DNA of 64,000 bases from Elusimicrobiota bacterium. GTDB lineage: Bacteria; Elusimicrobiota; Elusimicrobia; UBA1565. The position numbers and the translations under genes are program-made. The DNA lies in contig JACPXC010000004.1 in NCBI GenBank assembly GCA_016196755.1, positions 1-64,000 of the forward strand, given 5' to 3'. Shown in pieces: positions 53,464-63,137 of the stretch; position 1 is the first letter of the stretch; every line of letters starts with the position of its first letter. The notes below the pieces were generated by a model that was not told where the DNA came from, did not search any database, and saw nothing but the letters and a program-made list of their open reading frames with translations.

Positions 53464-54431
53464 GGCCCGGCCTCCTTGAGCTTCGTCTCCAGCCAGACGG
53501 TCGCCTCGCGCATGCGCGATTCTAGGAGCCGCTGGCGCTCTTCGAAGCTGGCGGTCAGGGCCGCCTCGCGCTTCTTGAGCTCGTCGAGGCCCAGCCTTGC
53601 CCGCTCCTCGGGGTCGGGCGCGGCGACGCGGACCAGACGCTCCTGGAGGGCCTGCCCCTGGGCGCGCAGCGCCTCGGCCGTGCCGCCGAGCTCACTCAGG
53701 CGCCGCTCGAGCTCCGCGACGTGGACGCGCTCGGCGTCGAGCCGCGCGCTCAGCGCGCGCCCGGTCTCGGCCCGGGCCTCGGCGGTCTCCCGCGCGTCGG
53801 CGGCCGCGGCCTCGAGGAGTTCGAGCCGCTCGGCCTGGCGCTTGAACTCCGACTGCAGGAACTGGCGGTCTTCGGTGGCCGTCTTGGCGCGCTCCTGGGC
53901 CTCGGCCAAGGCCTGCGCCATGCGCCCGCAGCGTCCCTCGAACTCGTCGCGCATGCGGTCGAAGTCGATCTTCAGCGCGGCGAGGCGCTCGAGCGCGTCG
54001 GTCTCGCGGCGGCGCAGGGCGGTGTTGTCGGTCTCGAGCTCGGAGGCGCGCGACGACAGCGAGGCGCGCTCGTTGGCCGAGCGGCGGCGCTCCTCGGCGG
54101 TCTCGCGCTGGGCCGGCGCCGATGGGTCGGCGCGCAGGCGCTCGAGCTCGACGCTCATCGACCGCGCCTCTCGGCGCGAGAGCTCGAGCTCGCGGTTGAT
54201 CTCGTCCGACTCGCCTCCAGGATCGGGTTCCCCCGGAAAGTCGGTTTCACCCTGCCACCAGCGCTCGAAGCCGTCGACCGCCTTCTTCATCGCGGCAGCG
54301 GCCTGCTTGCTAGGTGGCGCCTCGAGGTCGGGGCCTTTCGAGGCGGCCGACTGGGGACCCGACGAGGACAGGGCCTCGTCCACCTCGCGGCGGAATCCTT
54401 GCAGCCAGTCATCGTAGCCTTGCTCAGCCAT
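53460..54431 (-). CDS. Long coiled-coil protein, unknown function
   Basis: Heptad-rich E/R/A/L sequence; overlaps the downstream gene. Confidence 0.65.
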   Translation of the reverse strand: MAEQGYDDWLQGFRREVDEALSSSGPQSAASKGPDLEAPPSKQAAAAMKKAVDGFERWWQGETDFPGEPDPGGESDEINRELELSRREARSMSVELERLRADPSAPAQRETAEERRRSANERASLSSRASELETDNTALRRRETDALERLAALKIDFDRMRDEFEGRCGRMAQALAEAQERAKTATEDRQFLQSEFKRQAERLELLEAAAADARETAEARAETGRALSARLDAERVHVAELERRLSELGGTAEALRAQGQALQERLVRVAAPDPEERARLGLDELKKREAALTASFEERQRLLESRMREATVWLETKLKEAGP

Positions 54432-54470
54432 GCGCGTACGGGCTTATTATAAGGAAAGCCGGTTTCCGAA

Positions 54471-55109
54471 TCATTGCGTCCAACCCTTCTCGGCCAGGAA
54501 GCGCGCCAAGGCCGGGTCGGCGGGGTCGAGGCCGCGGGCCCGGCCCCAGGCCTCGCGCGCCCGGGCTTCGTCGCCGAGCGCGTAGTAAGAGGAGCCCAGC
54601 CTCAGCCAGGCGGAGCGGTTCTCCGGCAAGAGCAGCAAGGCGCGGCGGCAAGCCTGGATCGCGGCGCCGAAACGCCGGTCGAAGAACGCCTGCTCGGCGC
54701 CGGAGAGCTCATGCTGGACCAAGGCGTCCAGCGGCAGGAGGCCCTCGGGGTCGGCCGGGATCCCGGTCAGATCCTCGAGGACCTTGAGCAGGCGCCGCCG
54801 CGCGCCGTTACCCGGGTCGGCGCCCAGGGCGGCCTGGGACAGCAGGACGGCCTTGAGCTCGGAGCCCTCGGCGTAGGCCTCGATCGACTCGCCGGCCAAA
54901 AGCGGGCCGTTGAAGTCGTCGAGGCGCAAGAGCTCCGAGAACGAACCGGCTCCGCCCAGGCGTTCGAGCAGGCGGCCGCGGCGCAGGTTGAGCTTCTCGG
55001 CGGCTTGGGACGAGGAGGGCGCGGAGGCGCCCGCCTTGAGGGGCGTTGACGGAGGCGTGGCGCAGGCACCTAGCAGGAGCAGCGCGCCTAGCGGGGCCGC
55101 CCGCCTCAT
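54471..55109 (-). CDS. TPR-type lipoprotein
   Basis: MRRAAPLGALLLLGACATPP lipobox; AAIQACRRALLLLPENRSAWLRLGSSYYALGDEARAREAWGRARGLDP. Confidence 0.75.
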   Translation of the reverse strand: MRRAAPLGALLLLGACATPPSTPLKAGASAPSSSQAAEKLNLRRGRLLERLGGAGSFSELLRLDDFNGPLLAGESIEAYAEGSELKAVLLSQAALGADPGNGARRRLLKVLEDLTGIPADPEGLLPLDALVQHELSGAEQAFFDRRFGAAIQACRRALLLLPENRSAWLRLGSSYYALGDEARAREAWGRARGLDPADPALARFLAEKGWTQ

Positions 55110-56461
55110 TGGAGCACCGAAGGCAGCGCGCGCACGCGGCCGGCGCGCTGGAGCCGGTTCCAGCGCGCGAGCACCGCGCCCTGTCCTTCCTTCCCCCCCG
55201 CCGGCTCGGCGGGAAGGCGTTCGCGGACCAGGTCGGCGGCGACGGCCGGTACCGCGTCCAGGAACGCGCGGCGCAGCTCCGGCGCCTCGGGCGAGAGCGC
55301 GGCGGCCAGGGCGTCCGTGGAGAAGGCGCTGAGGCACAAGCGCAGGTCGGCGGGGTCGGCGGCGGCCAAGTCCAGGAAGAAGGGCAGCGCGCCCAAGCGC
55401 GCGGCCGCCTTAGGGGAGCAGAAGCGCAGCGTGGCGGTGGCCTCGGTGCGGAACGGCTCGCCGAGGCGCAGGACGATCTCCTCGAGCCGCAGGATGCCGG
55501 TGACGCGCCGCTCGAGCTTGTCCTTGAGGTCGGCGGGGAAGCGCACCGGCTCGGGGTAGGGCTCGCCGGCGTCGACGAGGAGCCTGGCGGCGCCCTGCCT
55601 GATGGGGCCGGGCAGGCGGGCGTAGACCTGGGCGGCCTCCGCGGGCGTCGCTTTGCCGAGCAGCCAGGCCGCCACCGCCGCGGGGCCGTCGCGCAGCAGC
55701 TCGGCGGCCAGCGCCGCGGCCTCGGGCGTCAGCGGCGCCAGGTCGGGGTCGGCGGTGGGCAGGAACGGGAGCTGGGGCGGGGCCGGCGGGATGGGGCGGT
55801 GGACATCGAATGCGGGGGCGGAGCGGGAGTCCGAGACGACGAGGGCCGTTCGCCGGCCGCGCAGGGCCATGGCCACAAGGACGAGTCCCGTGAGCAGGGC
55901 CAGCCCGACCGTCCCTCCCGCGGCGGCGCCGGCCGACACCGCAGGGTCGCGGCGAGTCTTGGCCATCGGCGCCCGGGCCGTCTGCAGCGTGTCGCCGCGG
56001 CGCGGCGCCAGGTCGAGCGCGCGCGTCACGGCCTCCGAGGCCGCGGCCAATTCGGGATCGCCCACGGCTTGGTCGACGATGAGCATCACCGAGAGTCCTT
56101 GTTGGGCCGCCTCGCGTTTGTCCACCGCCGCGCCTTGGCGGACCAGCTCGCGCACCACCTCCTCGCGCAGGCTGCGCGGGGCCGGGAAGCCCGGCAGGAC
56201 CGGAGGGGCCTGCTCGAGGCGGGCGCTGATGCGGTCCCAGAGCGCGGCCGGCTGGGGGGCCGGGTCGGGCGGGACGGGGTCGGGGCCGTCGGGCGAGCGG
56301 TCGACGAGACGGACGAAGGCATGGGCGCGGCCGGGACCGAGCATGTCGGCCAAGAGCAGGTCGAGGCGCTCCTCGACGGCGGGGCTAAACGGCATCGGCG
56401 CCGCGGCCCGGGCGGGCGCGGTCAAGAACGAGGCCGCTAGGAGGAGGAGCGCGGGGTGCAT
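55106..56461 (-). CDS. FliF C-terminal-like / FliG-like fusion protein
   Basis: Signal peptide; VEERLDLLLADMLGPGRAHAFVRLVD and LSVMLIVDQAV...RALDLAPRRGDTLQTARAPM; TM TVGLALLTGLVLVAMAL; FliG-like LAAELLRDGPAAVAAWLLGKATPAEAAQVYARLPGPIRQ...FFLDLAAADPADLRLCLSAFSTDALAAALSPEAPELRRAFLDAVPAVAADLVRERL. Confidence 0.65.
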   Translation of the reverse strand: MHPALLLLAASFLTAPARAAAPMPFSPAVEERLDLLLADMLGPGRAHAFVRLVDRSPDGPDPVPPDPAPQPAALWDRISARLEQAPPVLPGFPAPRSLREEVVRELVRQGAAVDKREAAQQGLSVMLIVDQAVGDPELAAASEAVTRALDLAPRRGDTLQTARAPMAKTRRDPAVSAGAAAGGTVGLALLTGLVLVAMALRGRRTALVVSDSRSAPAFDVHRPIPPAPPQLPFLPTADPDLAPLTPEAAALAAELLRDGPAAVAAWLLGKATPAEAAQVYARLPGPIRQGAARLLVDAGEPYPEPVRFPADLKDKLERRVTGILRLEEIVLRLGEPFRTEATATLRFCSPKAAARLGALPFFLDLAAADPADLRLCLSAFSTDALAAALSPEAPELRRAFLDAVPAVAADLVRERLPAEPAGGKEGQGAVLARWNRLQRAGRVRALPSVLQ

Positions 56462-56668
56462 GGCCTCTTTCGGGAAGTATAGCCGCGGGCCGGAGGCTTG
56501 CAAGAGCGGTTTTGTTACAGGATAAACGGTGCAGAATCCTACTAAAAGAATCTAGGCCCTTAGACCCTGGAGGCTGTAGGCCAACTAGCTCTTTCTGCGG
56601 GCCCCATTTGGGCCCACACTCGTCATAGGTCCTTAGGGCAAGCGGTACGGGCCGAAAGGGGGAACAAA

Positions 56669-59107
56669 ATGCGCCAAGCTCTCGCACTCCTCGTCGCCTT
56701 AACCGTAGCCCTCGCCCCCCTCCCCGTCGCCGCCCTCCCCGTCGCCGCTCCCGCCCCCGCCGACCGAGCGCTATCGCGAGGAAGTGCCGCCTCCGAGGGC
56801 GTGAGGGCGGCCGCGCTCGCCCTGCGCGACGCCTCCCAGCTCGACATCCTGCGCCGCCTCGCCGCGCTCATCGAGCTCGGCGTCGCCGCCGACGGCCGCC
56901 TCGAGGTTGTCCGCGGTGAGGAGCGCACCCCCCTTCCCGTCGAGCAGGAGGCCCGCGTCTCGCGCTTCCTGTCCACCCTCGACGCCGCCGAACCCGAGCT
57001 CGGCATGGCCCTGGCCCTGCGCGGCTACCTGTCCGCCCGGATGCCGGCCGCCCAGGTCGAGAACAACATGTTCCTCAAGCGCGGTGAGGACGGCGTCCTC
57101 AAACTAACTGAGACCGGCCGCAAGGCCCTGCTCGACATCCTGCTGGCCTCCGACGGTCAACTGCTCGAGTCGGCGACCCCGCCTAAGGGTCCCACGCCCC
57201 TGCTGCACGCCGAGGCCGGCCCTCAGGCCCCCGGCGGCTTGGCCGCGGCGGTCGGGCGCTCGCTCGACGCCAACGGGATCGCCGCCCTCGACCCCGAGGC
57301 CGCCTTCGACGGCTCGCGCCACCGCCTCGGGGCCTTCGATTGGTCGGCGCTGGGCCCCAACGCCGTCCAGGCCGGGGGCACCATGGCCGTCGACCAGAAG
57401 CGCCTCGAGGGCTGGTCCTATGACGCCGAGGCCGGCACGGTGCGCGTGATGGTGGCGGGCCGCAGCGCCGTGGCGGTCGACCGCCTCAAGTCGGCCGGCG
57501 ACGGGGCCGGGGTCTACGAGGAGGCCGGCCTCGACCGCAGCCTCTTCGAAGGCTACGGCGCGAAGGTGGTGCGCGCGGTAGACAACCTCGTGACGGTGGA
57601 CGTCCCCCTCGCCCAGGCCGCGGCGATGGGCTTGGCCTTGCAGGACGTCGGCGTGGAGAGCCGCCCGGCGCGCCTCTTCAAGGCCGCCGCCGGCGCGCTG
57701 GCCTCCCCGGTGGCCGGCCTGCTCGGCACGGCGCTGCTCCCTTTCCCGTCGGCGGGGACCATCGCCGCGCTGGCCGTGGCACCCCAACTGGCCGACGCGC
57801 GGTCGCTGGTCGGCGGCGAGGCCCTCGAGCGCGCCGGGATGCGCGGCAAGGGCACATTGGTCGGCGTCATCGACTCAGGCATCGACCCCGACCATCCTGA
57901 CTTCCAGGACGCCGCCGGCAACAGCCGCATCGCCTCCTATCTCGACTTCACCTCCGAGGGGAACGACGACGTCGTCGGCCACGGCACGCACGTGGCGGGC
58001 ACCATCCTCGGCTCCGGCGCGGCCTCCGACGGCGAACTGCGCGGCTCGGCCACCGAGGCCCGGCTCAAGATGGCCAAGGTCTTCGGGGTCAAGGGGGAGA
58101 CCGACGAAAGCGTCATCCTCGCCGCGATGAAGTGGATGGCGGGCGGCGCGGGCAACGGCGAGAAGGTCGACATCCTCAACATGAGCCTCGGCGGCCCCGG
58201 CGTCCCGAACGTCGACCCCCTGAGCTCGATGGCCAACTGGCTGACGGCCAAGGCCAAGATGCTGGTCGTGGCCGCGGCCGGAAACGACGGGCCGTGGACC
58301 GGCTCGGTCGGCTCCCCCGGCAACGCGCGCTACGCCCTGACGGTGGGCGGCGTCACCAAGGAAGGCAAGGTGGCCTTCTTCTCCTCGCGCGGGCCGGTGG
58401 TCGACGAGCAGAACCGCGAGCTTTACGGGAAGCCCGACCTCCTCGGCGTCTCCGGCGACGTGGACCTCTCCCGGGTCAACCCCGCCCTCCTGGTGGACGG
58501 CGCCGACCCCAAGGCCCCGGCCGCCGGCGGCCTGGCGTCCTTGGCGGGAGCGGCGTCGGAGTCATGCATCTACGCCCCTGGCGTGGCCGCCCCGCGCTCC
58601 AGCCATGACACCGACAAGCTCTGCTCGGTGTCCGGCAACGCGAACTACCGCTACATGTCGGGGACCTCGATGGCCGCCCCGCAGGTCGCCGGGATGGCCG
58701 CCGACGTGGTGGGCTACCTAAAGGCGCAGGGCTACGAGGTCGACCCCTTCGAGGTGAAAGCGCTCCTGATGGAGACCGCCCGGGAGCTGGCCGCCGAGGG
58801 CAAGGACGTCCAGGGCGCCGGCCTCGTCAACGGCGAGGCCATCGCCCAGTCCGTGGTCGACCGGGTCAAGCGCGGCCTGCCGGTGGGCAACGTGGCCTTT
58901 TCGCTCTCGATGCGCCTGACCCAGCGCGACCGCGCGGCGCTCTCGCGCCAGAGCCGCTACCAGCTGACGCCGCTGGGCCTGCTCGACAACTCGACCGGCC
59001 ATCTGGTGCGCGACGAGGGCGAGATCGCCGCGGCGCTGGGTGCCATCCGCTCCCTGCCGGCGACGACGGTCGTCTCGACCCCCGCCGCGGGGCCGACACC
59101 CACCTGA
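56669..59107 (+). CDS. Exported S8 (subtilisin-like) serine protease
   Basis: GVIDSGIDPDHPDF (Asp), GHGTHVAGTI (His), MSGTSMAAPQVAGMAA (Ser). Confidence 0.95.
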   Translation: MRQALALLVALTVALAPLPVAALPVAAPAPADRALSRGSAASEGVRAAALALRDASQLDILRRLAALIELGVAADGRLEVVRGEERTPLPVEQEARVSRFLSTLDAAEPELGMALALRGYLSARMPAAQVENNMFLKRGEDGVLKLTETGRKALLDILLASDGQLLESATPPKGPTPLLHAEAGPQAPGGLAAAVGRSLDANGIAALDPEAAFDGSRHRLGAFDWSALGPNAVQAGGTMAVDQKRLEGWSYDAEAGTVRVMVAGRSAVAVDRLKSAGDGAGVYEEAGLDRSLFEGYGAKVVRAVDNLVTVDVPLAQAAAMGLALQDVGVESRPARLFKAAAGALASPVAGLLGTALLPFPSAGTIAALAVAPQLADARSLVGGEALERAGMRGKGTLVGVIDSGIDPDHPDFQDAAGNSRIASYLDFTSEGNDDVVGHGTHVAGTILGSGAASDGELRGSATEARLKMAKVFGVKGETDESVILAAMKWMAGGAGNGEKVDILNMSLGGPGVPNVDPLSSMANWLTAKAKMLVVAAAGNDGPWTGSVGSPGNARYALTVGGVTKEGKVAFFSSRGPVVDEQNRELYGKPDLLGVSGDVDLSRVNPALLVDGADPKAPAAGGLASLAGAASESCIYAPGVAAPRSSHDTDKLCSVSGNANYRYMSGTSMAAPQVAGMAADVVGYLKAQGYEVDPFEVKALLMETARELAAEGKDVQGAGLVNGEAIAQSVVDRVKRGLPVGNVAFSLSMRLTQRDRAALSRQSRYQLTPLGLLDNSTGHLVRDEGEIAAALGAIRSLPATTVVSTPAAGPTPT

Positions 59108-59173
59108 AGCGCGGGCGGCTCACGGTCCTGCCGCGCTGCGGCCACCAGCCCCAACTCGAGTGCCCGGAGGGGC

Positions 59174-60433
59174 TCAGGGCGTCGGTTTTTGGCGGGAGCG
59201 GTTCAGCGCGATGATGCGCTCGGGTACGCAGGGCCGGACCCGGCAGGCCTCGGCGATCCGCTTGAGCGCCGGAGGCGCGGCGGGGTCGGCGGCCACGGCG
59301 TTGTAGTCCTCGCGCGCCCCGGCCGCGTGGCGCCGGGAGTCGCGGGCCAGGCCGCGGACGAGATGGAGGGCCGACTCCCAGCCGGGCGGCGGGGAGGGCG
59401 GCGGCGAGTTGAGCGCCCCTTGGATCCAGGCCTCGGCCGAGGTCGCGCGCTCGGGGACCAGGCAGGCGTCGGCGTAAGCGCCGCAGAGCACGGCCCAGCC
59501 TTTGGAATCGAATGCGTCCTCGGCGGCCAGTTGGGCGTAGACGGCGGCCCACGCTCCAACGGCCGCCTGGCGGTCGCCCGAGGCGGCGAGCATAGCCGCC
59601 TCTACCCCCGCGTAGTAGACGCTCTCCGGGAAGTCCTTGCGCAGCTCGCGCAGCAGGGCCAGGGCGCCCGTCGAGTCTTTCTCCTGGGCCATCAGGATCG
59701 TGAGCAGGAATTGGGCCGCCTGCTGGCGCGCGAACTGGCCCTTCTCCATCGCCTGGCGGATGCGCGCCAGGCCGCGCTCGCGGTTGCCGCGGACCAGGAG
59801 CAGGGCCCCTATGCGCAGGACCCCGGGCAGGACGGCGGACTGGTAGTCGAAGATGCCGAGGCCGAGGTAGGCGTCGTGAAACAGCGGGTCGACCTCGACG
59901 CAGCGGCGCAGGTGCTTGATCGCCTTCTTGCCGTCGAGGTAGGCCTTGAGCCATTGACGGTTGGTCAGCCGCCATTGTCCGCGCAGGCCGTAGGACATCC
60001 CGGCGACGAAGAAGGCCTCGGCGCGCAGGCGCGGCTGGGCCGCCTTGAAGAGCCGCTTGGACTTGACCACGGCCAGACGGCTGTGGCGGTCGAAGCTGAG
60101 CGCCAGCGCCGGGTCGTCGACGGAGCGCAGAAGCTCGGTGGAGGCCCGCCACCAGAGCATGCCGGAGATGAACAACTCGCCGTAGGGATTGTCCGGGTTG
60201 CCGGCGATGAAGGACTCCGCCTCGGCCTCCCCCGTCGAGTAGTTCAGGGAGTAGAGGGCGTGGAGGGCGCGGTTGAGCGCCGCGTCGCCGACCACGGCGG
60301 CCGCGTAGCTCTCGGGGAGCACCGCGGGGAGCGGCGCGTCCACGGCGGTGTCCTCCAGGTCTCCGATGTCCGGCGCGGCGGCGGCGACGGGGGAGCTCAG
60401 GAGGGCCAGGCAGAGAGTCAGCGTCAGGCGCAT
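59174..60433 (-). CDS. Exported TPR-type protein downstream of a TRAP transporter cluster
   Basis: Signal peptide; repeated helical units (LRRCVEVDPLFHDAYLGLGIFDY). Confidence 0.7.
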   Translation of the reverse strand: MRLTLTLCLALLSSPVAAAAPDIGDLEDTAVDAPLPAVLPESYAAAVVGDAALNRALHALYSLNYSTGEAEAESFIAGNPDNPYGELFISGMLWWRASTELLRSVDDPALALSFDRHSRLAVVKSKRLFKAAQPRLRAEAFFVAGMSYGLRGQWRLTNRQWLKAYLDGKKAIKHLRRCVEVDPLFHDAYLGLGIFDYQSAVLPGVLRIGALLLVRGNRERGLARIRQAMEKGQFARQQAAQFLLTILMAQEKDSTGALALLRELRKDFPESVYYAGVEAAMLAASGDRQAAVGAWAAVYAQLAAEDAFDSKGWAVLCGAYADACLVPERATSAEAWIQGALNSPPPSPPPGWESALHLVRGLARDSRRHAAGAREDYNAVAADPAAPPALKRIAEACRVRPCVPERIIALNRSRQKPTP

Positions 60434-60436
60434 CGG

Positions 60437-61366
60437 TTAGGAATCCTCTTCCTCGTCGAGCGCGGCCGGGCGGAAGCTGACGCGCTTGCGGGCGCTCATC
60501 CCTCCGTGCGTGCCCCAATAATCGCGGATGGCCTTCCAGGCCTGCTCGGCGGTGTCGACGTATTTAAATAGCTTCATGTCCTGGGGCGAGATGACGCCCA
60601 CGTAGGACAAGTACTCGAAGTTGATGACCTTCTTCCAGAACTCCGAGCCGAACAGGATGATCGGCAGGCCGTGCTTCTTGGAGGTCTGCACCAGGGTCAG
60701 CGTCTCGAAGAGCTCGTCGAAGGTCCCGAACCCGCCCGGGAAGGCCACCATCGCCTTGGCGCGCATGAGGAAATGCATCTTGCGCAGGGCGAAGTAATGG
60801 AAGCGGAAGCTCAGCTCCGGGGTGAGGTAGGGGTTGGGCTCCTGCTCGTGCGGCAGGGTGATGTTGAGGCCGATCGACTTCCCCTTGGCTTCCCAGGCGC
60901 CGCGGTTGGCCGCCTCCATGATGCCGGGGCCGCCGCCCGTGACGATGACGAACTCGCGCTTCTTGTGGCGGCGGTCGTCTTGGGAGGCGCGGGTCACGAT
61001 CTTGCCGAATTTGCGGGCCTCGTCGTAGTAACGCGAGTGCTCGAGGAGGCGCTCTGCTGCGCGGAGCCCGGCGACGAGCCGCCGGTCGCGCGGCCGCGCG
61101 CGCAGGGCGCGCGTGAGCTCGGCGACCTTGGCCCGGGCGGCCTCGGGCGACGGGATGCGGGCCGAGCCGAAGACCACGATCGTGGAACGGATGTCGAGCT
61201 CGGTCAGGGCCAGCTCGGGCTTGAGCAGCTCGAGCTGGAGGCGGATCGGGCGCAGCTCCTCGCGGTTGAGGAACTCGTCGTCCTGGTAGGCCTTCCGGTA
61301 GGTCGGCGAGTCCACGATGGCGTCGAGCATCCGGCGCTGCTGGCGTATGGTCGGGGGGCGGCTCAT
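60437..61366 (-). CDS. LOG family protein
   Basis: IVVFGSARIPSP, VTGGGPGIMEAANRGAWEAKGKSIGLNITLP, VAFPGGFGTFDELFETLTLVQT. Confidence 0.9.
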   Translation of the reverse strand: MSRPPTIRQQRRMLDAIVDSPTYRKAYQDDEFLNREELRPIRLQLELLKPELALTELDIRSTIVVFGSARIPSPEAARAKVAELTRALRARPRDRRLVAGLRAAERLLEHSRYYDEARKFGKIVTRASQDDRRHKKREFVIVTGGGPGIMEAANRGAWEAKGKSIGLNITLPHEQEPNPYLTPELSFRFHYFALRKMHFLMRAKAMVAFPGGFGTFDELFETLTLVQTSKKHGLPIILFGSEFWKKVINFEYLSYVGVISPQDMKLFKYVDTAEQAWKAIRDYWGTHGGMSARKRVSFRPAALDEEEDS

Positions 61367-62637
61367 CCGGGAGACCTCCATTGCAAGAGAGCCAGGCTCA
61401 GCGGAGGCCAGTAGGTGACCAGCGCGAGCATGGCGACGTGGGCCAACCAGAACGGCGCGCTCGCTCGGTAGAGCTCTCCGAGCGGGCGGCCGAAGCGCCG
61501 GTTGGCGAGGAATAGGTTCAGCCCCAAGGGCGGCGTCATGTAGCCGATCTCGAGGTTGAGGAGGAAGATCACGCCCAGGTGGACCGGGTCGATGCCGTAC
61601 TGGGCGGCTATCGGGATGATGATCGGCACCACGATGACGATGGCCGAGAAGATCTCCACCATGTTGATGACCAGGAGCAGGGCGTTGAGGACGCCCAGGA
61701 AAACCCATTTCGAGCTCACGAACCGGCTCAGCCACTCGAAGAGCCGTTCGGGGACCTCGGCGTCGATCATGTAGTCGGTCAGGCCCAGGGCGCAGCCCAG
61801 GACGATGAGGATCGAGCCGACGAGGACCGTGCTCTCACGGACGATGCGCGGGAGGTCTTTCCACGCTATGTCGCGGTAGACCAGGACCTCGACGACGAAT
61901 ACGTAGAACGCCATCACGGCCGCGGCGTCGGTGGCGGTGAATTTCCCGCCGTAGATCCCCCCCACAACGACGAAGGGCAGCGGGATCTCCCAGGCGGCGG
62001 CCCGCGCCGCGGCAAGGACGGCGGCGCCCGAGAACGCGGTCTTGGGCACCGCGGCCCGCCGGCCCTCCCACGCGGCGTAGACGCCTAAGAGGCCGAGGAG
62101 GAGGAGGCCCGGCAGGGCGCCGGCCAAGAACAGCTTGTCGATCGAGACCTGGGCCACGAGCCCGTAGAGGATGATCGGCAAGGACGGAGGAAAGAGCAGG
62201 CCCAGGCTGCCAGTGCAGCTCAAGAGCCCTAGCGTGAAGCGCTCGGGGTAGCCCTGCTTGAGCATCATGGGGTAGAGCAGGCCCCCCAGCGCGATTATCG
62301 TCACGCCCGAGGCGCCGGTGAACGCCGTGAAGACAGCGCAGCTCATGAGGCCCACGACGGCCAGGCCGCCGGGCATCCAGCCGAGGAGCGCCTCGGCCAG
62401 GGCGAGCAGGCGCTTCGGGGCCTTGGACTCGGCCAGTAGGAAGCCCGCGAAGGTGAACAGCGGGATCGCTATGAGCGCGGGGAGGCTGGCCACGCGCACC
62501 ATGGCGATGGCTGCCGACGACGCGTCGATCCCGGCGCCGGCAAAAAGCCAGAGCGTCAGGCCGGCCAACAGCGCGAATACGGGGGCGCCCAAGGCGCCCA
62601 GCACGAGGACGAGGACGGCGACCGCCCAGCCGCTCAG
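61363..62637 (-). CDS. TRAP transporter large permease (DctM-like)
   Basis: GVTIIALGGLLYPMMLKQGYPERF, GLLFPPSLPIILYGLVAQVSIDKLFLAGALPG, LEIGYMTPPLGLNLFLA; start codon uncertain. Confidence 0.92.
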   Translation of the reverse strand: MSGWAVAVLVLVLGALGAPVFALLAGLTLWLFAGAGIDASSAAIAMVRVASLPALIAIPLFTFAGFLLAESKAPKRLLALAEALLGWMPGGLAVVGLMSCAVFTAFTGASGVTIIALGGLLYPMMLKQGYPERFTLGLLSCTGSLGLLFPPSLPIILYGLVAQVSIDKLFLAGALPGLLLLGLLGVYAAWEGRRAAVPKTAFSGAAVLAAARAAAWEIPLPFVVVGGIYGGKFTATDAAAVMAFYVFVVEVLVYRDIAWKDLPRIVRESTVLVGSILIVLGCALGLTDYMIDAEVPERLFEWLSRFVSSKWVFLGVLNALLLVINMVEIFSAIVIVVPIIIPIAAQYGIDPVHLGVIFLLNLEIGYMTPPLGLNLFLANRRFGRPLGELYRASAPFWLAHVAMLALVTYWPPLSLALLQWRSPG

Positions 62638-63137
62638 ACGCCCTCCTTCACGGCATGAGGGTCGGCGGCGAGCGCCGCTTTGAGGAGATAGTGCAGGCAG
62701 AGCAGAGCGAAGCCGGCGGGCAGGATAGTCTCGAACCACCAAGCGGGGACGAGGCGGTCGCCGACCGAGAACAGGACCGCCGAGGCCTCGCGCTCCTGTT
62801 GGAAGAAGGTCCACGAGGCCTTGGCCATCAGCGCCGAGACCCCGGCGGTCAGGACGTGCAGGACGCCTTGGACCGCGGCCCGCGTCCGCCGGCTCATGAG
62901 GCGGAAGGCCGCGTCCATCGCGAACTGCTTGTCGTCTACCGCGGCCAGCGCGGCGCCGAGGAAGCCCAGCCAGAGCACGAGATGGCGCAGGAAGGTGTCG
63001 GCCCAGAGGATGCCGGCGGAGAAGCCGCGCAGGACGACCTGAGAGAAGCTCAGGGCCACCATCGCTAGGAGCATGGCCGACAGGAGGGCCTGCTCAAAGG
63101 CGGCCAGCCCGCGTTCCGCGGTCCGAAGGAGTCCCAC
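62634..63137 (-). CDS. TRAP transporter small permease (DctQ-like)
   Basis: FSQVVLRGFSAGILWADTFLRHLVLWLGFLGAALAAVDDKQFAMD; GTG start. Confidence 0.85.
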   Translation of the reverse strand: MGLLRTAERGLAAFEQALLSAMLLAMVALSFSQVVLRGFSAGILWADTFLRHLVLWLGFLGAALAAVDDKQFAMDAAFRLMSRRTRAAVQGVLHVLTAGVSALMAKASWTFFQQEREASAVLFSVGDRLVPAWWFETILPAGFALLCLHYLLKAALAADPHAVKEGV

